A DNA stretch of 64,000 nt from Bacteroidaceae bacterium (GCA_902362375.1 CABIVS010000009.1:198897-262896); one strand, 5' to 3'. Positions 15,451 through 24,722 are shown, counted from the first letter of the stretch. The notes: generated by a model not told the origin, from the sequence alone. Program-made: numbers and translations.

Positions 15451-16427
15451 ATCATATTATTTATCATAGTTTCCAATTCTATTTGAATGCGTTCATCATC
15501 CATATCCTTCATGGCCAGAAATAAAGACAATTTGTCTACAATGCCGTTTTTTGAGAAAAAACATGGATTGTAACGCCATATCTCTATGCGGGTCTCGCCA
15601 TATTCCTTGTCTGTCCGGATTTGCAACCGTCGAGCTTCTTCTTTTGCAATGGCATAAGTGTCATTTTTTTCCTTGTTCAGCATTGAATATTCCGACAAGG
15701 CATTTACTCCACTAATACAAAATACTTCATCAGGCAGACTATCGGTATATACAATCCGCTCGATGGGGTTCGCCAGGAACGGCAACATCCTGTCCCATAA
15801 TTCACGCTTTTTGAACTGAAATATCATACTCTTTGTCTTGCCGCCGGATAAAGCGATAACTTCTTTATCTTTCAGCCATCTGACCGCCCGGTTTACATTG
15901 GCATACGACACGTTGAAAAGATCTGCAATATCATAAGTTCCTTTCCCTTCGAGAGACTTTACTTCAAGATGATAAAGGATTATGCATTGGGCAATTGCAG
16001 GAATCTGCGTTTCTTCACCTCCCCCGATATTATTTTTATGCGGTTTCAAATCTATCAACAAATCCGGTATGAACATTTGCTTTTGCGGTATGATGAAATT
16101 TACACGATGTCTGACAAGACGCCGTACATTATAGGCCGCCACTGTACGCAATACAAATATTACCGGGCATTGGGCTTTTCGCTCAACCAGTTCTTTTTGT
16201 TTCCGCATCTGCCCCGGAGTATATGCAGAACTGTCTGCACTATACAGAAGAACTACGTCATGCCCCAACAAGTTAGCCGTACAAAATGTATAACCGGCAG
16301 TAATATTGGCTGGGAATGTATGCAAGACATCCTTTTCGACCGGCCTGATGTCCGCCCTCAAATCAAGCAATTCAGCGATGTACCGGCTTGTCACATCTAT
16401 AAAATCATCTATTTTGCACATAATCAT
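15444..16427 (-). CDS. AbiEi-like winged-helix regulator/antitoxin
   Basis: A 327-residue protein. The central part, YDIADLFNVSYANVNRAVRW followed by LKDKEVIALSGGKT, is a winged helix-turn-helix, and the N-terminal half (LLGHDVVLLYSADSSAYTP, CPVIFVLRTVAAYNVRRLV) resembles the RNase-H-like or AbiEi-associated N-domain of MarR-type antitoxins. With the nucleotidyltransferase next door it would serve as autorepressor and antitoxin. It has a near-perfect host promoter 18 bases upstream (TTTG-N19-TAATTTTG). Start 16427; an ATG two codons in (16421) is equally plausible. AT-rich relative to the phage genes. Confidence 0.6.
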   Translation of the reverse strand: MIMCKIDDFIDVTSRYIAELLDLRADIRPVEKDVLHTFPANITAGYTFCTANLLGHDVVLLYSADSSAYTPGQMRKQKELVERKAQCPVIFVLRTVAAYNVRRLVRHRVNFIIPQKQMFIPDLLIDLKPHKNNIGGGEETQIPAIAQCIILYHLEVKSLEGKGTYDIADLFNVSYANVNRAVRWLKDKEVIALSGGKTKSMIFQFKKRELWDRMLPFLANPIERIVYTDSLPDEVFCISGVNALSEYSMLNKEKNDTYAIAKEEARRLQIRTDKEYGETRIEIWRYNPCFFSKNGIVDKLSLFLAMKDMDDERIQIELETMINNMIW

Positions 16428-16444
16428 TTATGTTTGAGAATATG

Positions 16445-16475
16445 CAAAATTAACGATTATATACTATATATCAAA
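16445..16475 (-). promoter_or_regulatory. Host vegetative promoter of the Abi-like module
   Basis: Minus strand: TTTG (16475-16472), 19-base spacer, TAATTTTG (16452-16445). This is a textbook Bacteroidota -33/-7 promoter, predicting transcription from about 16438. The cargo module is thus run by the host polymerase independently of the phage programme. Confidence 0.85.
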
Positions 16476-16590
16476 GAAATATATGAAATATATTCAGCGA
16501 AATTTCCTTTAAAGACTGATCTGGGAATATCAGGAGCAAAGAAGTTTTTTGTATAACATATGGATTACAAGTGAATAAGAACCGTGTCTT

Positions 16591-16622
16591 CAACCTTTCC
16601 ACGATTCTTTGTCCTACTCTTT
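16591..16622 (+). promoter_or_regulatory. Putative phage late promoter C (tail chaperone)
   Basis: CAACCT (16591-16596), 18-base spacer, TACTCTTT (16615-16622), 23 bases before the chaperone ATG at 16646. It restarts virion transcription to the right of the Abi-like cargo. Confidence 0.6.
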
Positions 16623-16645
16623 CGGTGAATCAAAACAAATTCGAT

Positions 16646-17002
16646 ATGGACGAAAAAATGCTTTCATTGGAACAGGAGATCAAGATCAAGGAAAAAGCCC
16701 TCAAACTGAAAGAGGAGAAGAAACTCCGCAAGATTTGTCCGATGGTCGTTTTCGGAGACACCGCAAACGGCGAGAAAGAGATTTATGTGGCCTACATGTC
16801 CGAACCGAGCTTTCCGCAGTTCAGCAAATTCATGGCCGCTTCCAAAAAGGACGAGGTAATCGCCATGCGCACGTTGGCCCGCGACTGCTTCGTGGACGGA
16901 GATAAGGAACTCGTGGACGACGAGTCGCTCTTCCTGTTCGGTCTGATGGGACAGCTTTCCGAGCTGATCACCACCCGCCAGAGTGTCCTGGTAAACTTAT
17001 AA
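16646..17002 (+). CDS. Tail assembly chaperone, first frame
   Basis: A 118-residue protein upstream of the tape measure gene, where tail assembly chaperones always sit. It begins MDEKMLSLEQEIKIKEKALK (a charged helix), then has a compact domain with VVFGDTANGEKEIYVAYMSE and SKKDEVIAMRTLARDCFVDG, like the gpG/gp41-type chaperones that coat the tape measure. I chose 16646 over the upstream 16571 start because the extension overlaps promoter C. A second short frame follows 11 bases after its stop, shifted by -1. Confidence 0.65.
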   Translation: MDEKMLSLEQEIKIKEKALKLKEEKKLRKICPMVVFGDTANGEKEIYVAYMSEPSFPQFSKFMAASKKDEVIAMRTLARDCFVDGDKELVDDESLFLFGLMGQLSELITTRQSVLVNL

Positions 17003-17013
17003 GCCGGTGGGTA

Positions 17014-17199
17014 GTGACCGACGAGCAGCGCATCCGCCAGCGGATGATCTATGTCCGCCACTACTTTCCCGGCGTCAACCTCGACACGATTTCCGACGAG
17101 GAGTTCGCGATGCTTTCCGAAGAGGCGTTGTGGCTGCACGAGCAGATGCTCATCAGCCGTATGCCCGTTCCGATGTCATTGCCGGAGAGGACTCCTTGA
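17014..17199 (+). CDS. Tail assembly chaperone, second short frame
   Basis: A 61-residue frame with a GTG start, in the -1 frame relative to the first chaperone (MTDEQRIRQRMIYVRHYFPG, DEEFAMLSEEALWLHEQ). The frame is open back to 16906, so it overlaps the first chaperone and could in principle be made as a -1 frameshift extension (the G/GT arrangement). I found no canonical slippery heptamer in the overlap, so separate GTG initiation is the simpler reading. Its place between chaperone and tape measure matches many phages. Confidence 0.6.
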   Translation: MTDEQRIRQRMIYVRHYFPGVNLDTISDEEFAMLSEEALWLHEQMLISRMPVPMSLPERTP

Positions 17200-17202
17200 C
17201 CT

Positions 17203-17231
17203 GCCGCCGTAAGCTTCCGGTTTGCGGCGGC
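17203..17231 (+). terminator. Strong hairpin before tape measure gene
   Basis: An 11-12 bp stem (GCCGCCGTAAGC with GTTTGCGGCGGC, two wobble pairs) and a 5-base loop, followed by CTTCGTTT. It probably ends or processes the chaperone mRNA; a new late-promoter candidate follows at 17242. Confidence 0.6.
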
Positions 17232-17241
17232 CTTCGTTTCA

Positions 17242-17273
17242 TAATCTCCGCCCTTGCGGAAAGACTATTCTTT
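17242..17273 (+). promoter_or_regulatory. Putative phage late promoter F (tape measure)
   Basis: TAATCT (17242-17247), 18-base spacer, TATTCTTT (17266-17273), 19 bases before the ATG at 17293. The -10-like half is exact and the upstream half is weaker than at the other sites. Confidence 0.4.
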
Positions 17274-17292
17274 TAACGCAGTACCCATTACC

Positions 17293-20200
17293 ATGGCTCA
17301 GGAACAGAACTATCAGGTCAACTACTCCATCAACGTGGATGCCTCTCAGGGCACCAAGCAGGTTATCGCCTTCGGTGAGGCGGTAGGCAAGCTGGTACAG
17401 GCGAAAGCGTCCCTGACTCCGGCCGTCACGAACATCAAGAATATGATGGACGAGATAGACCGCGTGTTCCGCACCAAGAACGGCAAGAAACGTAATTTCG
17501 ATTACCGCCTGACCATCGATACGAAAAAAAGCGAAGAGAAGCTGGAACGTATCAAGGGGTTACTCACGGATATTTCCACGCTTTCCAAAGGCATCAGCCT
17601 GACCATCAATGCCGGTCAGGCTTTGGACAGCAAGAAAATCAAGGCCAACGCCAAAAGCCTTTACGAGAAAAAGGCTGCCGAGATGCGCAAAGCGGAGATC
17701 GAAAAGAATGCCGCCTCGTCCGTTGGCACGATGGCAGACGCGCAGAAACGCATTACCAAAGCCATCGGGAAAATCAACTCCGCCCTGGTTTCCATGGAAC
17801 GTGACCGGGAACTGCAAATCAAGACCGGGACGGCGGAAAACAGGTTGCAGCAGATACTTTCCCTATTGGGTCGTATCAAAAGTGCTTCTGTCATTTCTTT
17901 CAACATGCAGGGAGGCATACCATCCGAAGGACTCACACCTTCCGTTCCGGTGCCATATGCTCCGCAGGCCTTCGTAATGCCCGAAAAGGCCCGGCAAAAA
18001 CTGATGGAACGGCTTTATGCAGGACAGCAGCTGCATCGCCAGAAACTGGTCCACGCGGAGGAGCTCTTTACCGCAGACCAGCGCCGTAAGGCGGCTCTGG
18101 CAGAAACCGCCGCGGCGGAAAAGCGGCGTGCCGATGAAGCGCGGGCTAAAGAACGGGAGTGCAAGAATGCCGCCCGTGCTGCGGAGAAAATACGCCGGCA
18201 GGCAGAACAGGCACGCCGTAAGGCAGAAACGGAACGTATAAAGGCCGAGCAGGCTGCAAGACGGCAGGAACAGCGCAATGCGATGCAGTCCGTCAGGCTC
18301 ATGCAGCGGGAACATACTGCAGCCGGTACGCTCTACCGCAGTAAACGCCGTGCCGCCATCAACCGTATCCAGTATTCGAAAGCGCCGTCACTCAGGAACC
18401 TCCCGTTCGCTTCGATGCTCAATGCCTATATGGGTTACAGCCTGATCCGTTCGGAACTGACGAAGGCCATCGACTATTCCAACATCATGGAATCGGCACA
18501 TTCCATCCTCCGTGTGGCGGACAGCGACCTCAAGACATTCGAGACCCGTTTTGACAGTATGGCCCGTCATGTCCGTAAAATCGGCATCGACACGAAATAC
18601 ACAGCCGTGGAGATTGCCGGTGCCGTCAAATACCTGTCGATGGCGGGCATGAATATCGAGACAATCAACAAGTCCATCCGCCCGATCACGAACCTGGCAC
18701 TTATCGGTGACAACGACGTGTCGTATATCGCCGACCTGGCCACGAACATCATGGCCGGTTATGATATCCATAACGACAGCATGGACAGCGTGGCGGACAT
18801 TATCTCCTCCACCATTTCCCGCTCGAATGTGAATATCGTGGAGATGGCGGAGTCATACAAGATGGCTGCCGGTTACCTGCGTATGGCGGGCGTGGACTTC
18901 ACGGAAAGCAGTGCCGCCATCGGTCTTTTGGGCAATATGGGTCTGAAGGGAACGCTGGCGGGAACCTCGTTGCGTGCTCTTTCCACACGTTTTGCCAAAC
19001 CTACCAAGGAGGCACAGGAAGTTCTGGACCGCCTGGGCATCCGGTTCACGGAAATGCGCGACATCGAGGGGGTGCAGGTCGAGAAACTCCGTCCTATAGC
19101 GGACATTTTCGAGGAATTGAACAAGAAGGGCGCGTCGATGGCGGATGTCCAGGCAATCTTCGGGAAAATTGGCGGTAACGCGGCGATGATGTTCCTGAAG
19201 AACTACGACAAACTACGAGAACTGACTTCATATAACCGGGGGTCCCAGGGCGTTTCCTCAGAACTGGCATTGGTAAAGCAGAATACGACCAAGGGATTGT
19301 GGGCGCAGGTGACCTCCCAGCTGACCGAAGGGTTCATGCAGGCATACGAGGTGTTGGAACCCTCTATCCGCACTGTGCTCCGCACTTTTCTGGCAAAGTT
19401 CAAGGCTCCGGAATTTACCCGTGGCCTGGTGTCCATCGGGAATGCCTTGTTGGACATCTTCACCGTGATCGGCAATATCGGCGCATGGGTGACCCGCAAT
19501 TTCCATTGGATAGAACCGCTTGTCTTTACAGGCGTTGTCGCGACCCGGCTGTTCAAGGTGGCGGGAGCCCTGACGAATATCGGCATCGCCATGGGGTTTA
19601 TCGGCAAACAGTCTGCGGCCACGACATCAATCAGTGTCGTGCAGGGGCTGCTGGGGGCGGGTGGTATCGGTAAGGTTTCGTTTGCCCAGAAGCGGGCCAT
19701 CGTGTCGGCCATGCAGTCCGCAGGCGTGGCGGGACGGGGAGCGATGAACCGCGCCTTGATGGCCGGGGGCGGTGTCATCGGAGCCAAAGGAGTCCTGCAG
19801 TCGCTGTTTGCCACACAGGTGGCTACCGGCAGCGGACTGACCGGTGCTGCCGCCTCGTTGAGTGCCATCAGTACAGGCGCGGTTGCCGCCACGGCAGGTA
19901 TAGCCGCATTGGTCGGGACTTTGGGATGGGTGGCTTACAAGACCTGGAAGATAAAGGAGGCGAAGGATGCCGTACTGGAAGAGATCGAATCGAACCGCAA
20001 GTACCGTTATCCGTCCATAGAGGCACTTTACTCCTCCCTGAGCGAGACCTATAACATGGCTGTCAAGACAAAGCGTGCCGTGGACGAGGTCGTTGCCGGC
20101 AAAAGTATCGAAGAGGCTTCGGGACATAAAATCGGAGCCTTCACATCCAACTGGTGGGCCGGGTTCTTGGGGGAATTTGCCATCGCTTCATCTGAGGGGA

Positions 20201-21135
20201 TGGTATCGCGAGACCATGTGTATAACATGGACAAAGCCCGTCAGGATGACATAAGGGATGCGCTTGTCACCCTTGCCAAACGCGACAGCCAGACACGTAT
20301 CGATGCCGCGTACGCCGAGTTCGGGAAGATGGGTACGGTATTGGAAGTGGACGCTTTCCTCAAGACGGTAAAGGAGCGTTTCGGGCAACAGGAGAAGGAT
20401 CTCGACAAGTCTTTGTGGCGTATGCAGGATGGCAAGGCCGTCTATGTGAATGATATCGGGGACAGGTCGGAAGCGGTTGCCGCCCGCACATACGACTATG
20501 CCCGGTACATGAACACGCAGACCGTTCCGGAGATTGTGCGTGCCGCCACCGCTTATCGGAATGCCATATCGAGTGCCGCCAATGCGCATGAGCTGATGCG
20601 TAAGGGAGGGTTCGACTTTGACCAGTTCAGGGCCTGGGGATTCGAGCAGGACGAAAACGGGCTATGGAAACAGCGGGCACTGGGGCAGAACGCCACCGAT
20701 GCGCAGCGTATAGACAACATCGCGCATCGCAAGCTGGCACATACGACACTCGTGAAGTTCTTTTCATCGCTCCGGCAGACTTTCGGAGGTTCGGCGGAGG
20801 CAGCCGAGAACATCCTCCGCGTGGCGGGCTTCACTCCCGACCAGTACGGCAACGAACCGGATTCCAACGATACACGTCCGTTTGCTGCCAACCCGATTAC
20901 CAACACGCATCTGGATGACGGAGGGGCCGGCGGCAACTATTCCGGCACGGGGCGGTTGTCCTCGGCGGCACCTAAACAGGTCATCGTGAACATAGAGAGC
21001 CTGCTCAGTGTCAGGACCATCGACCTGATGAAGTCGAAGGAGGGGCAGACGGAAGAGATACAGAACCTGAAAGAACAACTGGCACAGGCGCTCATCGATG
21101 TCGTGCATGACTTCGATGCCTCCTGGAACGCATAA
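17293..21135 (+). CDS. Tail tape measure protein
   Basis: A 1280-residue protein, the longest of the central tail genes. Residues about 240-370 are a coiled-coil rich in A/R/K/E (KRRADEARAKERECKNAARA). The TP901-type core at about 390-630 contains YSNIMESAHSILRVADSDLK, AGAVKYLSMAGMNIETINK, NLALIGDNDVSYIADLATNI and GLKGTLAGTSLRALSTRF. Hydrophobic glycine/alanine-rich stretches follow (about 760-900), as needed for membrane passage of DNA. It sets tail length and leads DNA into the cell. The ATG at 17293 is preferred over an upstream TTG at 17254, which lies upstream of promoter F. Confidence 0.93.
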   Translation: MAQEQNYQVNYSINVDASQGTKQVIAFGEAVGKLVQAKASLTPAVTNIKNMMDEIDRVFRTKNGKKRNFDYRLTIDTKKSEEKLERIKGLLTDISTLSKGISLTINAGQALDSKKIKANAKSLYEKKAAEMRKAEIEKNAASSVGTMADAQKRITKAIGKINSALVSMERDRELQIKTGTAENRLQQILSLLGRIKSASVISFNMQGGIPSEGLTPSVPVPYAPQAFVMPEKARQKLMERLYAGQQLHRQKLVHAEELFTADQRRKAALAETAAAEKRRADEARAKERECKNAARAAEKIRRQAEQARRKAETERIKAEQAARRQEQRNAMQSVRLMQREHTAAGTLYRSKRRAAINRIQYSKAPSLRNLPFASMLNAYMGYSLIRSELTKAIDYSNIMESAHSILRVADSDLKTFETRFDSMARHVRKIGIDTKYTAVEIAGAVKYLSMAGMNIETINKSIRPITNLALIGDNDVSYIADLATNIMAGYDIHNDSMDSVADIISSTISRSNVNIVEMAESYKMAAGYLRMAGVDFTESSAAIGLLGNMGLKGTLAGTSLRALSTRFAKPTKEAQEVLDRLGIRFTEMRDIEGVQVEKLRPIADIFEELNKKGASMADVQAIFGKIGGNAAMMFLKNYDKLRELTSYNRGSQGVSSELALVKQNTTKGLWAQVTSQLTEGFMQAYEVLEPSIRTVLRTFLAKFKAPEFTRGLVSIGNALLDIFTVIGNIGAWVTRNFHWIEPLVFTGVVATRLFKVAGALTNIGIAMGFIGKQSAATTSISVVQGLLGAGGIGKVSFAQKRAIVSAMQSAGVAGRGAMNRALMAGGGVIGAKGVLQSLFATQVATGSGLTGAAASLSAISTGAVAATAGIAALVGTLGWVAYKTWKIKEAKDAVLEEIESNRKYRYPSIEALYSSLSETYNMAVKTKRAVDEVVAGKSIEEASGHKIGAFTSNWWAGFLGEFAIASSEGMVSRDHVYNMDKARQDDIRDALVTLAKRDSQTRIDAAYAEFGKMGTVLEVDAFLKTVKERFGQQEKDLDKSLWRMQDGKAVYVNDIGDRSEAVAARTYDYARYMNTQTVPEIVRAATAYRNAISSAANAHELMRKGGFDFDQFRAWGFEQDENGLWKQRALGQNATDAQRIDNIAHRKLAHTTLVKFFSSLRQTFGGSAEAAENILRVAGFTPDQYGNEPDSNDTRPFAANPITNTHLDDGGAGGNYSGTGRLSSAAPKQVIVNIESLLSVRTIDLMKSKEGQTEEIQNLKEQLAQALIDVVHDFDASWNA

Positions 21136-21147
21136 AATGAAAGGATT

Positions 21148-22125
21148 ATGGGAAGACTGATACAAATCGCGGCCTCGACTTTGTTGAGCGGAGGCATACT
21201 CAACCACGGTTCGCTTGGCGGATACATCAGCAACGCCACGCGTCTGGCGTTGGGCATGGGGCTTGCCGAATTGCAGGACGGGCAGGTACATTACTTCTCC
21301 AGGCACCATGACCTGCTCAAACGGGCAGCCATACAGGTTGCCTCGCAGACGGCTTACGGGTTGCTACGTTCCTATCCCCGATACCTCAAATACTGGGAAC
21401 AGCAGGTGCGGGACAAATATCTTCAGACACAGTCGCAGTCCAGCCTTGCGAACAAGACCGGACAGTACTACCAGCTCATCAGGGAACAGCAGGCGGTGGC
21501 GCAGAAGAAAAACCATATCGATTCCATCGTCGGCCGGACAGTGGCGGATTTTCTGGAACTGTCCATATCAGAGGAGGGGAAGTATTATGACAACAGCGAG
21601 TGCAAGGTTTTGCCGAACAGCCGGTATGGACTGGTGACATTCGTGGACCTGGGACCGCAGGTACAGGTCAGCAGCCGGAACAATATCCTGCTGACCCGGG
21701 TACAGGGGCGGGACTATACCCGCAAGGAATATATATCCGGGGGTGACCTCGAGATTACCATCAACGGCAAGATCACCTCCAAATACCCGGACGTGTATCC
21801 CGAGGCGGAAGTGTCCAAGTTTATCAGGCTGGTACAATACAAGGGTGTCATCGATTGCGACAACACGGTATTGCGCCAGTTCAACATTTCACGGTTGATT
21901 ATACAGGGCTATACCTTACAGCCTACGGATTGCCGGAACGTGCAGCCGTATTCGCTGAACTGTGTCGCCGTGGAGCCATCGGAAGCCGTGGAACTGAAAC
22001 TGGCGGAACAGGAAAAGGTGGACACGGCCATCAAGCACACGAACAAGTGGATCAAGTATGTTAAATTCGGTACGGAGGTCATCGACCCCGCCTCGTTGCT
22101 TAAACTGACACGTTTATGGGTATAG
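21148..22125 (+). CDS. Tail hub-proximal protein (DUF6046-like)
   Basis: A 325-residue protein between the tape measure and hub genes. The first 60 residues are hydrophobic and small (RLIQIAASTLLSGGILNHGS), followed by a helical linker (YWEQQVRDKYLQTQSQSSLA) and a beta-rich C-terminal half containing YISGGDLEITINGKITSKYP and EAEVSKFIRLVQYKGVI. This arrangement fits Bacteroidales phage proteins annotated DUF6046, which occupy the place of the baseplate hub adaptor/DNA circularisation protein. The family is recalled, not checked. It overlaps the next gene by 10 bases. Confidence 0.5.
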   Translation: MGRLIQIAASTLLSGGILNHGSLGGYISNATRLALGMGLAELQDGQVHYFSRHHDLLKRAAIQVASQTAYGLLRSYPRYLKYWEQQVRDKYLQTQSQSSLANKTGQYYQLIREQQAVAQKKNHIDSIVGRTVADFLELSISEEGKYYDNSECKVLPNSRYGLVTFVDLGPQVQVSSRNNILLTRVQGRDYTRKEYISGGDLEITINGKITSKYPDVYPEAEVSKFIRLVQYKGVIDCDNTVLRQFNISRLIIQGYTLQPTDCRNVQPYSLNCVAVEPSEAVELKLAEQEKVDTAIKHTNKWIKYVKFGTEVIDPASLLKLTRLWV

Positions 22126-23441
22126 CTGCAATGGATATCCTCTGCTGTCGCATCACCATCGGGGATGCCGACCCATCCAATCCGATGAGGATACAGAACG
22201 GCGTGGAGATTACGGAAGTCCAGTCGCTCGAAATCAACGAGAGTTACAAGAAGCTGATCGGAACGGCCAAAGTGATATTCCCGAAAGGGTCGGTATGCCG
22301 CTCCACGATTATCGGGAACGTGACATTGGAGGGCAAGGACGTGTCGAGGATAACGACGGAGGTGATGCAGGACGGTGTCATCATCGAGAAACGCAGCGCG
22401 CAGCGTCTGGTTGACGAGACGACATTCAAGGTCGGACAGCGCATCAATATCAAGCTGGGCTACAACGGCGTGCTGAAAAATATGTTCGACGGATACATTA
22501 CCGGATACAATTCGGACAGCACGCTGGAAATCCAGTGTGAGAATATGGCCTACAAACTCAAACTGAAACAGGCACCTCATTTCGAGACCCCGGCGAAAGG
22601 GACGACGGTGAACGAGGTGCTGGAAGGCAAGTATAATATCCTGAAAGATACCGGCTTCAGGATACACTCGGATACGAAGCGGTTTGAGATACATATCGGC
22701 AAGGTAAAGGTCACGGACAACTTCACGGTAGCGGATATCCTTTCCGAATGGTCGAAGTACAAGGTCTACTGTTTTTTAAAATACGATGCCGATGATGACG
22801 GGGCCATACCGTCCATTGCCGTCGGGCGTCCTTATTCGTCCAGCAAGGCTCAGCCGGTATTCCCGGAGGATGAATCGACAGGACCGTACAGGATATACTT
22901 CAACGAGCATGTGGCGCAGAGCAACCTGAAAGTGGTCAAGACCGATCCGAAGTTTTTGGCGGTGACGGGCAAGGCACTCGGGACGGATGAAAAATTCTTT
23001 GAGGTGACAGTACGCATGAATCCTGAATACGACCCGGCGACGCCGGGCAGCAAGGAGTTTCAGACGGTCAATGCCACGCAGATTTCAAAAAAGACGCACA
23101 AAGTAACGGGCAACACGACGGCATCAGGAGCGAAGACCAGGACCAAGGTGGATTTATCCACATATACCATCGTACCATATATGTCACCTCATGTCGGAAT
23201 CAATTCCGACCGGCTTGTAGAAGAGACGACGGAATACTTTCGGAATTACAATCTGAACGGAATCACCGGCAATGTGACAGTATTCGGGGATTTCGGACTG
23301 TCTCCTGCCGTACAGGTGGAACTGATCGACTACCGTAATCCTTCCAAGAACGGCGTATACCTCGTGGAAGAGGTAACGACTACTTTCGGGGTGGGTGGAT
23401 ACAGGCAACAACTGAGTATTCCGTATAAAATTAGGAAATAA
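22116..23441 (+). CDS. Baseplate hub protein (P2 gpD / Mu gp44-like)
   Basis: A 441-residue protein after the tape measure gene. The order of elements fits the central hub: N-terminal RITIGDADPSNPMRIQNGVE, GQRINIKLGYNGVLKNMFDG and DGYITGYNSDSTLEIQCENM (the ring-forming beta domain), a tail of EWSKYKVYCFLKYDADDDGA, and C-terminal GDFGLSPAVQVELIDYRNPS and LVEEVTTTFGVGGYRQQL, which resemble hub domains of the gp27 fold. It starts inside the preceding gene. Hub proteins carry the spike and start the baseplate. The assignment rests on location and pattern. Confidence 0.7.
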   Translation: MGIAAMDILCCRITIGDADPSNPMRIQNGVEITEVQSLEINESYKKLIGTAKVIFPKGSVCRSTIIGNVTLEGKDVSRITTEVMQDGVIIEKRSAQRLVDETTFKVGQRINIKLGYNGVLKNMFDGYITGYNSDSTLEIQCENMAYKLKLKQAPHFETPAKGTTVNEVLEGKYNILKDTGFRIHSDTKRFEIHIGKVKVTDNFTVADILSEWSKYKVYCFLKYDADDDGAIPSIAVGRPYSSSKAQPVFPEDESTGPYRIYFNEHVAQSNLKVVKTDPKFLAVTGKALGTDEKFFEVTVRMNPEYDPATPGSKEFQTVNATQISKKTHKVTGNTTASGAKTRTKVDLSTYTIVPYMSPHVGINSDRLVEETTEYFRNYNLNGITGNVTVFGDFGLSPAVQVELIDYRNPSKNGVYLVEEVTTTFGVGGYRQQLSIPYKIRK

Positions 23442-23450
23442 GATTTACCG

Positions 23451-24641
23451 TTATTCAACAGGAGGAATTTCTATCAATGGTTCTTCGTTTATTACCTTGA
23501 TAATATTCGGAAGTTCGCTATTGTATTTATCGTCAGTAGAGCAATCAAAACCTTTTCTTCCACTAATGAAATCCGGTGTCGAAGTTTCAAAAGACCCTTT
23601 GCGTACAACCGGTATAAATTTAGTGGTTCCCTGATTGTTATATATTTCATGTGATATTATACCCCCTTCATAAGCGGCACCTCCTTTACCGGATTCAGCT
23701 TTCTCTTTATACTTTGGAGTCAGAATGCACAGAACTTTAGTTGCCTTACGGATGCTTTCAAGCATAAATTTAGGCAAGTCAGTTCCATGAGGTTGATACT
23801 GGTCTATTTGAGCATCAATCCCTCGTCTTCGCAAATCTTTGGCGAAAGTTTGAATCCAATTCATAAAGACATTGTCTTCTACCTCCCACGCATACGAAAT
23901 CAACACAAACGGCTTGTTTTTATTCACAATTGGTTCTTCCGCCACTTTATTGAGAATTTCAGGCAGAGGCGTATTATCGATTGTAGGAATGTCTACATCT
24001 GCCCAAGGATTCAAAGCTTCTTGTATCGCATCTTTTGGAGTATTCATTAGCAGCAGCCTGTTTATTTTGATAGACAAATCTTTGAGGAATTTTTGTACAT
24101 CATTCTCATCAAGAGCTAAAAATAAAGTCCTATACCATTTAATTCTTGATGTAAATTCTTCCTTTTCCCGCAATTCTGCCATATATTCCCCATATGTATG
24201 AGGTAACGACAATGTTGTTAAATATGGCCTGATTGTATTATAAAACAATGGTCCATCTACATACAGCGGCGCATAATCATTTTCTTTGTTCGATCCGATA
24301 ATATTCCAAAGCTGTTCATATATATCTGATCTACTGGTCTCTTTTTCATAAATTGTCCGCTCAAGGGAAATTTTAGGAATAACACACTCTCCCCCATTTA
24401 TAACATCGGCACCATTCTCCGTAAGAGCTATAAAATCTCTATCTTTTAAGTAGAGATAGCCATTATCAATGAGGGTATTTACCAGGAAATACAATATACC
24501 CAATTGATTACGAGTAAATTGCTTTTCAGCTGCAAATCTAAAATTTCTGAGCATGTTACCTTGCCCGGCTTTAAAGCATCTTGATTTTTGAAAGAAATCA
24601 AATATATATGTAATATAGGATTCTAAAATTTCTTGTTTCAT
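23451..24641 (-). CDS. TIR/SEFIR-domain protein (putative defence effector)
   Basis: A 396-residue protein in the reverse direction between hub and spike genes. The N-terminal 100 residues form a likely winged helix (TRNQLGILYFLVNTLIDNGY). The C-terminal 150 are a TIR_2/SEFIR-type domain: KPFVLISYAWEVEDNVFMNW, FAKDLRRRGIDAQIDQYQPH, VLCILTPKYKEKAESGKGG and GGIISHEIYNNQGTTKFIPV. TIR enzymes usually cleave NAD or make a signal on phage infection. The start at 24641 is chosen because the host promoter box lies at 24662-24669. Base use is AT-rich compared with the virion genes. An integrated phage could carry it to exclude rival phages. Confidence 0.85.
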   Translation of the reverse strand: MKQEILESYITYIFDFFQKSRCFKAGQGNMLRNFRFAAEKQFTRNQLGILYFLVNTLIDNGYLYLKDRDFIALTENGADVINGGECVIPKISLERTIYEKETSRSDIYEQLWNIIGSNKENDYAPLYVDGPLFYNTIRPYLTTLSLPHTYGEYMAELREKEEFTSRIKWYRTLFLALDENDVQKFLKDLSIKINRLLLMNTPKDAIQEALNPWADVDIPTIDNTPLPEILNKVAEEPIVNKNKPFVLISYAWEVEDNVFMNWIQTFAKDLRRRGIDAQIDQYQPHGTDLPKFMLESIRKATKVLCILTPKYKEKAESGKGGAAYEGGIISHEIYNNQGTTKFIPVVRKGSFETSTPDFISGRKGFDCSTDDKYNSELPNIIKVINEEPLIEIPPVE

Positions 24642-24661
24642 AAGTAATATCATTGTCTTTG

Positions 24662-24692
24662 CAAAAGTACAAAATAATTGGCAACCAATAAA
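24662..24692 (-). promoter_or_regulatory. Host-type promoter of TIR gene
   Basis: Minus strand: TTTA (24692-24689), 19-base spacer, TACTTTTG (24669-24662), a near-consensus Bacteroidota promoter 21 bases upstream of the start. It overlaps the divergent late-promoter candidate D, so the two may interfere. Confidence 0.7.
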
Positions 24693-24712
24693 CTATGCTC
24701 CTCCTATTCTTT
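24682..24712 (+). promoter_or_regulatory. Putative phage late promoter D (spike)
   Basis: CAACCA (24682-24687), 17-base spacer, TATTCTTT (24705-24712), 10 bases before the ATG at 24723. It restarts virion transcription to the right of the TIR gene. Confidence 0.6.
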
Positions 24713-24722
24713 CAAAAAACTC

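Noticed and set aside
16900..17016. Canonical -1 frameshift between the two tail chaperone frames
   Set aside because: The frame is open and in the right phase, but no X XXY YYZ heptamer occurs in the overlap; GTAAACTTATAA does not fit. GTG initiation is simpler.
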